Source: Candidatus Nitrosopelagicus sp. (GTDB lineage Archaea > Thermoproteota > Nitrososphaeria > Nitrososphaerales > Nitrosopumilaceae). From it: DNA of 16,016 bases. The stretch is from NCBI GenBank assembly GCA_012964965.1, contig DTTB01000010.1, positions 1 to 16,016 of the forward strand, given 5' to 3'. Made by a program: the position numbers and the translations under genes. Shown piece by piece: positions 10,918 to 16,016 of the stretch (the stretch's first letter is position 1; each line of letters starts with the position of its first letter). The notes beneath the pieces are model-generated. The model made no database searches and was not told where the DNA came from. It saw nothing but the letters and a program-made list of their open reading frames with translations.

Positions 10918-12411
10918 CTAAAAAAAGTCATCAATAACCCGTTCAGTTTTTTCAAGATGTTTTGATAATTTTTCAGCCATGTTACTTGCTGATTTAATCT
11001 TGCGCTGGCCAATCCAATAATAAGCCTCATCTATAGTGTCCTTTGCAATTAATACTACTAAGCGACCGCTTTCTTTTCTTCCAGTTCTTCCCCTTCTCTG
11101 AATAAATCTAATTGAACTTGGAACATTATCATAAAAAATTACCAAATTTACTTCTGAAATATCCAGACCTTCCTCGCCAACCCGAGTTGTAACAAGTACC
11201 CTAGTTATACCATCTCTAAATTTTTGAACAGTTTCCACCTGTTTTTTTTGCTTTAGTCCAGTATCACCAGATTTACCAATTAGAATTTCAGCATGAATAT
11301 TCATATCAATTAATTTTTTATGTATAACATTAACAGAATCACGATAACTAGAAAAAATCAAGACCTTTGATTCGATATTACGTAAAATTTCATCTAACTT
11401 GCTAATTTTAGGATGCTCAATTCCTTTCGCCTGTGCGTCTTTTGCTAAATTAATTGCAGTGGTAAAGTTTGGATCAGTTTCAAAGAGCTCTTTGATTCCT
11501 GCACCCTTTTTAATTTTTGTTCGCTCACAAAATTTAAGGAATGATGTAATCCCATGTGCCTCAAAAATATTTAATGCGTATGTTATTCTAATTGCTGTAA
11601 ACAATGGTTTTGCGGAACGGCGATTTTGCTTTAAAACAAATTGCCTAGCGTTTAATAATTGTGACAATGATTTATTATCAGAAAGTCTGAGGCCATTTCT
11701 TCGAAGTTCTGTGTAGCGTTGATCTTGTGCAAGTTTTATGTATCTTTGAATAATTTTCATCTCAGGTGGCAGATCAACTTTAACCCACTCGGTAATAGTA
11801 TTCTGAATATATGGTTTTACATCAGGGCTTGAATCACTGCGTTCAGCTATGCCTTTAATATGCAAGTTATCACAAACTTCCTTAGCTTTTTCCTTTTCAC
11901 TTGGTAAAGTTGCAGTCATCCCAAGTATTCGTGTATTATCAATATTCAGTTGTTTTGCAATTGTAGTATATGCATAATCACCTACTGCTCTATGGGCTTC
12001 ATCAAAAATTACTAGACTAAATTGGCTAACATCAACAATCTTTCGAATAATATCATTTCTTACTATTTCAGGTGTTGCACAAATTATGCTATTTATCCAA
12101 AGTTTTTTTCTTTTTGCTAGCAGATCCTCGCCGGTTATCAATGTAATATCATCCAATCTTACCGTATTTTTTAAAAATTCATAGTGTTGATTTGCTAAAA
12201 CTCTAGTTGGTGCTAAAAACAATATACCTCCTTTTCTCTTAGAAAGAAAATGAGCAATGACATGCAATGCGATAGTTGTTTTACCTAATCCTGTTGGTAA
12301 CACAACTAAGGAATTTTCAGTTTTTGCCTGTTGAGCTAGATTAATTTGGTAATCTCTTACTTCGATCGAATCTGGGACGATAAATTCATGCTCAACATTT
12401 TTTGTCAACAC
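10918..12411 (-). CDS. hef: Hef/FANCM-family DEAH helicase (no nuclease domain)
   Basis: A 497-residue superfamily 2 helicase of the Hef/FANCM/Mph1 group. Motifs: PTGLGKTT (39-46, Walker A), APTRVL (68-73), DEAH (137-140), TAT (166-168), FSSYRDS near 356-362 and QRRGRTGR (438-445, motif VI). Such enzymes remodel stalled replication forks and branched DNA. Euryarchaeal Hef carries a C-terminal XPF-type nuclease domain, which is absent here; an XPF nuclease may be encoded elsewhere. The last eight residues ERVIDDFF resemble a PCNA-interacting motif with Glu instead of Gln. The start is a GTG (12409-12411), or the adjacent TTG; no nearby in-frame ATG exists. A TATAAAAT element (12445-12452, minus strand) would give a leader of about ten bases. 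Confidence 0.9.
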   Translation of the reverse strand: MLTKNVEHEFIVPDSIEVRDYQINLAQQAKTENSLVVLPTGLGKTTIALHVIAHFLSKRKGGILFLAPTRVLANQHYEFLKNTVRLDDITLITGEDLLAKRKKLWINSIICATPEIVRNDIIRKIVDVSQFSLVIFDEAHRAVGDYAYTTIAKQLNIDNTRILGMTATLPSEKEKAKEVCDNLHIKGIAERSDSSPDVKPYIQNTITEWVKVDLPPEMKIIQRYIKLAQDQRYTELRRNGLRLSDNKSLSQLLNARQFVLKQNRRSAKPLFTAIRITYALNIFEAHGITSFLKFCERTKIKKGAGIKELFETDPNFTTAINLAKDAQAKGIEHPKISKLDEILRNIESKVLIFSSYRDSVNVIHKKLIDMNIHAEILIGKSGDTGLKQKKQVETVQKFRDGITRVLVTTRVGEEGLDISEVNLVIFYDNVPSSIRFIQRRGRTGRKESGRLVVLIAKDTIDEAYYWIGQRKIKSASNMAEKLSKHLEKTERVIDDFF

Positions 12412-12444
12412 ACTATCACTACATACTAATTTATGATTATTCTG

Positions 12445-12452
12445 ATTTTATA
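12445..12452 (-). promoter_or_regulatory. TATA box for the Hef-like gene
   Basis: The minus strand reads TATAAAAT, centred about 37 bases from GTG 12411. It lies in the 125-base divergent spacer shared with the dCMP deaminase operon. Confidence 0.35.
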
Positions 12453-12508
12453 GTTTTGAATCAAATATTTTACAGATTATGACAATTGTTTAAGGTTAAA
12501 CTTCCATC

Positions 12509-12515
12509 TTATATT
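12509..12515 (+). promoter_or_regulatory. TATA box for the dCMP deaminase-polB operon
   Basis: TTATATT is centred 25 bases before ATG 12537. This supports that start over the TTG 12486, whose frame would include the promoter. Confidence 0.5.
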
Positions 12516-12536
12516 AGAGAACATAAAATTACTTTC

Positions 12537-13049
12537 ATGACAACACAGTTTGAGAGACCAACGTGGGATGAATATTTTATGTTACAAGCTGAATTAGCTA
12601 AATTACGTTCAAACTGCATAACAAGACAGGTTGGTGCAGTTATTGTACGCGAACATAGACAAATCGCTACAGGTTATAATGGAACACCTCCAGGTGTTAA
12701 AAATTGTTTTGAGGGTGGATGTAAAAGATGTCAAGATAGGATGGAAGGTAAAATAAAATCCGGTGCATCACTTGATCGATGTTTATGTAATCATGCTGAG
12801 GCTAATGCAATAATGCACTGTGCAATTTTAGGTATTCAGGCTGGAAGTAAAGATGCTGTTTTGTATACTACATTTGTCCCATGCCTAGAATGCAGTAAAA
12901 TGGCAATCACTATAGGAATTAAAAAAATATTTTCCCTTAACGAATATCCTGAGACAGACTATAAACTGCTTGAAGAATCAGGCGTTAAAATTGAAAAGCT
13001 TGATAGAATGAAAATCCAAAAATGGGCAAAATCGTTAATAGATCAATAA
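12537..13049 (+). CDS. dCMP deaminase family protein (ComEB-like)
   Basis: The 170-residue protein is a zinc-dependent deoxycytidylate deaminase, converting dCMP to dUMP for thymidylate synthesis. The catalytic signature HAEAN (86-90; His86 zinc ligand, Glu88 proton shuttle) and PCLEC (115-119; Cys116 and Cys119) is complete. Upstream, GYNGTPPGVKNC (47-58) and the extra Cys residues at 62 and 65 are typical of dCMP-type rather than cytidine deaminases. The start ATG 12537 fits the TATA at 12509-12515; a longer frame from TTG 12486 is open but would contain the promoter. It is followed after one base by polB, so the nucleotide-supply enzyme and replicative polymerase are co-transcribed. Confidence 0.92.
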   Translation: MTTQFERPTWDEYFMLQAELAKLRSNCITRQVGAVIVREHRQIATGYNGTPPGVKNCFEGGCKRCQDRMEGKIKSGASLDRCLCNHAEANAIMHCAILGIQAGSKDAVLYTTFVPCLECSKMAITIGIKKIFSLNEYPETDYKLLEESGVKIEKLDRMKIQKWAKSLIDQ

Positions 13050-13050
13050 G

Positions 13051-15615
13051 ATGTCTAGCCTTAAGCATGAAAACAGTTTTGAAAACATACCTTATGGGTT
13101 ATTAATTTCAGCCATATATGATAGCCAAAAAAAAGTAGCTGTTTTAAAATTTTACGACCCTGCATCAGAAATGATTTTTTTATGGGCAGATAAATCAGGG
13201 CATAAACCATATTGTTATTCTAAACTAGCCATTGAGGACATACCAACTAATATTTCTGAACGTGATGATGTTCTTGAGATAATACCTGTTGAACGAATGA
13301 ATATATTGGAAGACAAAACAATTACTGTCTCAAAAATTTTAGTTAAAGATCCTTTAGCAATTGGTGGCACTCAAACTAGCAAAAGTATAAGAAATTTAAT
13401 TGAAACGTGGGAATCTGATATAAAATATTATGAAAATTATCTCTATGATAATCAACTGATCGTTGGTAAATATTACAAAATAGAAAATGATCATGTAGTA
13501 CCATTTAATTTGAAAATTTCTGATGAAACTAAATTGTCATTAAATAACATGTTATGGGATAAACTCGATAATTCCAATCTGCCTAATGCAAGTGAGTTTG
13601 AAGATCATGTTTCTCAATGGGCAGATCTTCTTAATCAGCCAATACCAAAAATTAAAAGAATTAGTCTTGATATTGAGGTTGAAACAGAAACTGGGCGCTT
13701 GATTATTCCTGATCCTAAATTAGCAGAAAAAAAAGTTACAGCCATAGGTGTTGAGGCAAGCGATGGACTAAAGCAGATATTTGTTTTACGTAAAAGTGGC
13801 GTAGAGGAAGGGATCAATGAGTTACTACCGGATGTAAAAGTTGTGTTCTATGATGAGAATAAAGAAAAAGAAATGATTTCTGATATTTTTGAATTAATTC
13901 AAAAATATCCGTTACTAATTACATACAACGGTGACAGTTTTGATCTTCCATATCTGTATAATCGTGCTAACAAATTAGGTATTACAAAAGAAAAAAATCC
14001 ATTGTACATGATGAGAGATTCTGCCACGCTCATTAAAGGCGTACATCTGGATTTGTATAGAACAATGTCTAATCGTGCCTTTCAAATCTATGCGTTTGGA
14101 CAAAAGTACACTGACTTTAAATTAAATACTGTTGCAAAGGGACTACTAAATGAAGAAAAGATAGACTATGGTGTAGAACTTAGTGAACTAACATTATACC
14201 AAACTGCAAAATATTGTCAAAACGATGCTAGGATAACTTACAATCTTACAAGCTTCAACAACGACTTGTTGATGAATTTACTGATAGTCATTAGCAGAAT
14301 TGCAAGAATGCCAATTGATGACATATCTAGAATGGGTGTATCACAATGGATTCGAAGTTTATTATATTATGAACATAGAAAAAATGGTATTTTAATCCCT
14401 AGAAGGGATGACTTGGATAAAAGATCAGCTGGTGTTTCAAATGAAGCAGTGATCAAGGACAAAAAATTTCGCGGAGGATTGGTTGTAGAACCGAAGGAGG
14501 GAATACACTTCAATGTTACGGTAATGGACTTTGCAAGCCTGTATCCTAGTATTATAAAGGTAAAAAATCTCTCATATGAAACAGTGAGATGTCCACACGA
14601 AGATTGTAAAAAAAATATTATTCCACAAACAAATCATTGGGTGTGTACAAAAAAAAATGGGTTGACTTCTCTGCTTATAGGTTCACTGAGAGACTTGAGA
14701 GTAAACTATTACAAAAATATGGCAAAAGAAAGCACACTTACGGACAAAGAAAGACAGCTTTATACCGTAGTTAGCCAAGCACTTAAGGTCATACTTAATG
14801 CGAGTTATGGGGTTATGGGTGCAGAGATTTTTCCGCTATACTTTTTACCCGCAGCAGAGGCCACAACAGCAACTGGCAGACATATTATTTTAGACACTAT
14901 TAATGAATGCAAAACTGCTGGAATTGATGTACTTTATGGTGATACTGATTCACTTTTTTTAAAAAATCCTACTGCTAAACAAATTCAGGAGATCATCAAC
15001 AAAGCAAAAATGAAACATAATGTTGAATTAGAAATTGATAAGGAGTATAGGTACATAGTATTAAGCGGTAGAAAGAAAAACTATCTAGGAGTAACAAAAA
15101 ATGGCAAAGTTGATGTCAAAGGTCTTACAGGAAAAAAATCCCACACACCACCATTTATCAAAGCATTATTTTTTGAGATCTTAAATGTATTATCAGAAGT
15201 TAAAACTATAGAGGAATTTGACAGAGCCAAAAATAAAATTGTTGATAAAATTTCAAATTGTGTAAGAAAAGTGCAAGCAAAAGAAATACCGTTATCAGAT
15301 CTGGCATTCAATGTAATGCTAAGTAAGGCACCAAATGATTATGTTAAAACAATACCTCAACACATACGTGCGGCAAAGCAGCTCGAAAGTATTAGAGAAA
15401 TTAAAAAGGGCGAAACTATTTCATATGTCAAAATTTTAAACAAACCAGGAGTCAAACCTGTAGAATTAGCACGTCAAAGTGAAATTGATTCATCAAAATA
15501 TATGGAATTTATGGAAAGCATGTTAGACCAAATTATATCATCAATGAACTTAGATTTTGATACGATTTTAGGAAAACCTAAGCAAACAGGTCTGGACCAA
15601 TTCTTCTGGAATTAA
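13051..15615 (+). CDS. polB: family B DNA polymerase (PolB)
   Basis: The 854-residue protein is a complete family B polymerase with proofreading exonuclease. Exonuclease motifs: DIEVE (207-211; Asp207, Glu209), YNGDSFDLP (292-300; Asp298) and YCQND (388-392; Asp392). Polymerase motifs: DFASLYPSII (493-502), K579-x-ILNASYG (579-587) and YGDTDS (629-634). Between motifs A and B are Cys514, Cys519 and Cys532, possibly a small metal site. The last 13 residues contain QTGLDQFF (845-852), a textbook PCNA-interacting motif. Archaea of this phylum also possess PolD, so PolB may be the replicative or a translesion/repair enzyme; the sequence cannot decide. ATG 13051 follows the deaminase stop by one base; the SemiSWEET gene follows three bases after its stop. 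Confidence 0.97.
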   Translation: MSSLKHENSFENIPYGLLISAIYDSQKKVAVLKFYDPASEMIFLWADKSGHKPYCYSKLAIEDIPTNISERDDVLEIIPVERMNILEDKTITVSKILVKDPLAIGGTQTSKSIRNLIETWESDIKYYENYLYDNQLIVGKYYKIENDHVVPFNLKISDETKLSLNNMLWDKLDNSNLPNASEFEDHVSQWADLLNQPIPKIKRISLDIEVETETGRLIIPDPKLAEKKVTAIGVEASDGLKQIFVLRKSGVEEGINELLPDVKVVFYDENKEKEMISDIFELIQKYPLLITYNGDSFDLPYLYNRANKLGITKEKNPLYMMRDSATLIKGVHLDLYRTMSNRAFQIYAFGQKYTDFKLNTVAKGLLNEEKIDYGVELSELTLYQTAKYCQNDARITYNLTSFNNDLLMNLLIVISRIARMPIDDISRMGVSQWIRSLLYYEHRKNGILIPRRDDLDKRSAGVSNEAVIKDKKFRGGLVVEPKEGIHFNVTVMDFASLYPSIIKVKNLSYETVRCPHEDCKKNIIPQTNHWVCTKKNGLTSLLIGSLRDLRVNYYKNMAKESTLTDKERQLYTVVSQALKVILNASYGVMGAEIFPLYFLPAAEATTATGRHIILDTINECKTAGIDVLYGDTDSLFLKNPTAKQIQEIINKAKMKHNVELEIDKEYRYIVLSGRKKNYLGVTKNGKVDVKGLTGKKSHTPPFIKALFFEILNVLSEVKTIEEFDRAKNKIVDKISNCVRKVQAKEIPLSDLAFNVMLSKAPNDYVKTIPQHIRAAKQLESIREIKKGETISYVKILNKPGVKPVELARQSEIDSSKYMEFMESMLDQIISSMNLDFDTILGKPKQTGLDQFFWN

Positions 15616-15618
15616 AAA

Positions 15619-15912
15619 ATGTTAGAATTAGATGATACAATGATGGGGGTTATTGGCATTCTAGCCGGCATCTTAATTTTATCTGGATGGGTTCCACAAA
15701 TTGCAAAAGGCTATAGAACTAAAAAACTGACTGACGTATCTTCTTATCTAATGATCTTAATTTTTGTTGGTGCAACATTGTGGTTAATCTATGGGATGGC
15801 ACTTGATGATGTTTATATTATGGGTGTAAACCTAGCTGCAATGTTTCTAACTATGCTACTACTAGCTATGAAATTAAAATATGAGAAAAATGCTCAAAGA
15901 ACAAGTGAGTAA
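15619..15912 (+). CDS. SemiSWEET / PQ-loop membrane protein
   Basis: The 97-residue protein has three hydrophobic segments (about 8-23, 43-60 and 66-84) and the PQ-loop motif WVPQIAKGYRTK with Pro26-Gln27 in the first. Three-helix, single-PQ-loop proteins of this size are SemiSWEETs, which dimerise into a sugar-permeable channel; the archaeal substrate is unknown. The Lys/Arg-rich C-terminus is likely cytoplasmic, as is the YRTKKL loop. It is the last gene in the dCMP deaminase-polB run, three bases after polB, though no functional link to replication is obvious, so co-transcription may be incidental. It converges on an incomplete gene 12 bases downstream. Confidence 0.85.
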   Translation: MLELDDTMMGVIGILAGILILSGWVPQIAKGYRTKKLTDVSSYLMILIFVGATLWLIYGMALDDVYIMGVNLAAMFLTMLLLAMKLKYEKNAQRTSE

Positions 15913-15924
15913 CATATTCGTAGC

Positions 15925-16016
15925 TTACACGTTAAGCTCTTTTGTACCAATATTCAGTGAATCAGCATATCTTTCTAAATCATCAGGCATTCGTAAGGTT
16001 TCTCTGATTTTTTCCT
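15925..16016 (-). CDS. 3' end of an unidentified gene (window-truncated)
   Basis: The minus strand is open from the window edge to TAA (15925-15927), giving 29 residues that end LRMPDDLERYADSLNIGTKE plus LNV. The composition is that of a soluble protein with a helical C-terminus. I cannot identify the family from this fragment. The tail lies 12 bases from the stop of the SemiSWEET gene, consistent with the compact convergent layout elsewhere. Confidence 0.55.
   Translation of the reverse strand, partial: EKIRETLRMPDDLERYADSLNIGTKELNV

Noticed and set aside
11399..11716. Plus-strand open frame of 105 codons inside the Hef-like gene
   Set aside because: No motif and fully covered by a helicase gene with complete motifs on the other strand.
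13635..15311. Minus-strand frames of 60-76 codons within polB
   Set aside because: Shadows of a complete polymerase gene.
1..16016. tRNA genes, CRISPR arrays, insertion sequences, riboswitches
   Set aside because: By eye I saw no cloverleaf with CCA-adjacent arms, no regularly spaced repeats, no transposase and no known aptamer; a tRNAscan and repeat search would settle this.

Overview
The window is a compact, AT-rich archaeal chromosome segment and almost certainly comes from an ammonia-oxidising archaeon of the Nitrososphaerota (Thaumarchaeota), probably close to Nitrosopumilus. The evidence is archaeal and eukaryote-like information-processing genes (ribosomal protein S25e, RpoK, Alba, family B DNA polymerase with a C-terminal PCNA-binding motif, a Hef-type helicase), a stand-alone single-domain parvulin as known from this phylum, a deoxyhypusine-synthase family enzyme, and promoters made of a TATA box about 24-28 bases upstream of the start codon (leaderless transcripts). 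This assignment rests on reading the proteins, not on a database search. No tRNA, rRNA, CRISPR array or insertion sequence was seen, and no stretch over 300 bases lacks a gene.

Region 1 (1-2300): several very small genes, three of them Cys/His-rich zinc-finger-like proteins (47-196, 609-758 and 2026-2238), one unrecognised acidic protein, a deoxyhypusine-synthase-like enzyme and a possible 28-residue very basic peptide. Region 2 (2300-4260): information-processing genes S25e, RpoK and an Alba-family protein on +, with a cyclophilin-like protein and a helix-turn-helix regulator on -. The cyclophilin-like gene and rpoK share one palindromic TATA box. Region 3 (4388-5481): an asparagine-synthetase-type ATP-pyrophosphatase that lacks the glutaminase domain and carries a C-terminal zinc ribbon, then a tiny YHS-domain metal-binding protein on the other strand.

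Region 4 (5554-9883, all -) reads, in transcription order: winged-helix regulator, class III nucleotide cyclase, HD-GNAT fusion protein, DUF2203 protein and UbiA prenyltransferase. The first three are packed with 0-7 base gaps. They look like a cyclic-nucleotide signalling cassette: a synthase, a candidate phosphohydrolase/acetyltransferase effector and a transcription factor. UbiA is translationally coupled to DUF2203 and is plausibly the MenA step of menaquinone synthesis.

Region 5 (9884-10553): a palindrome-rich divergent promoter and two adjacent genes for small proteins that share an unusual RGTxT motif at identical positions. This pair is the strongest candidate for something undescribed. 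Region 6 (10639-16016): parvulin, a Hef-like helicase without nuclease domain, then a tight operon of dCMP deaminase, DNA polymerase B and a SemiSWEET/PQ-loop membrane protein, ending with the 3' end of an unidentified gene.

Several convergent gene pairs end with abutting or overlapping stop codons. In two places a T8 terminator-like tract lies inside the opposing reading frame. Two perfect inverted repeats overlap stop codons just ahead of the next promoter.
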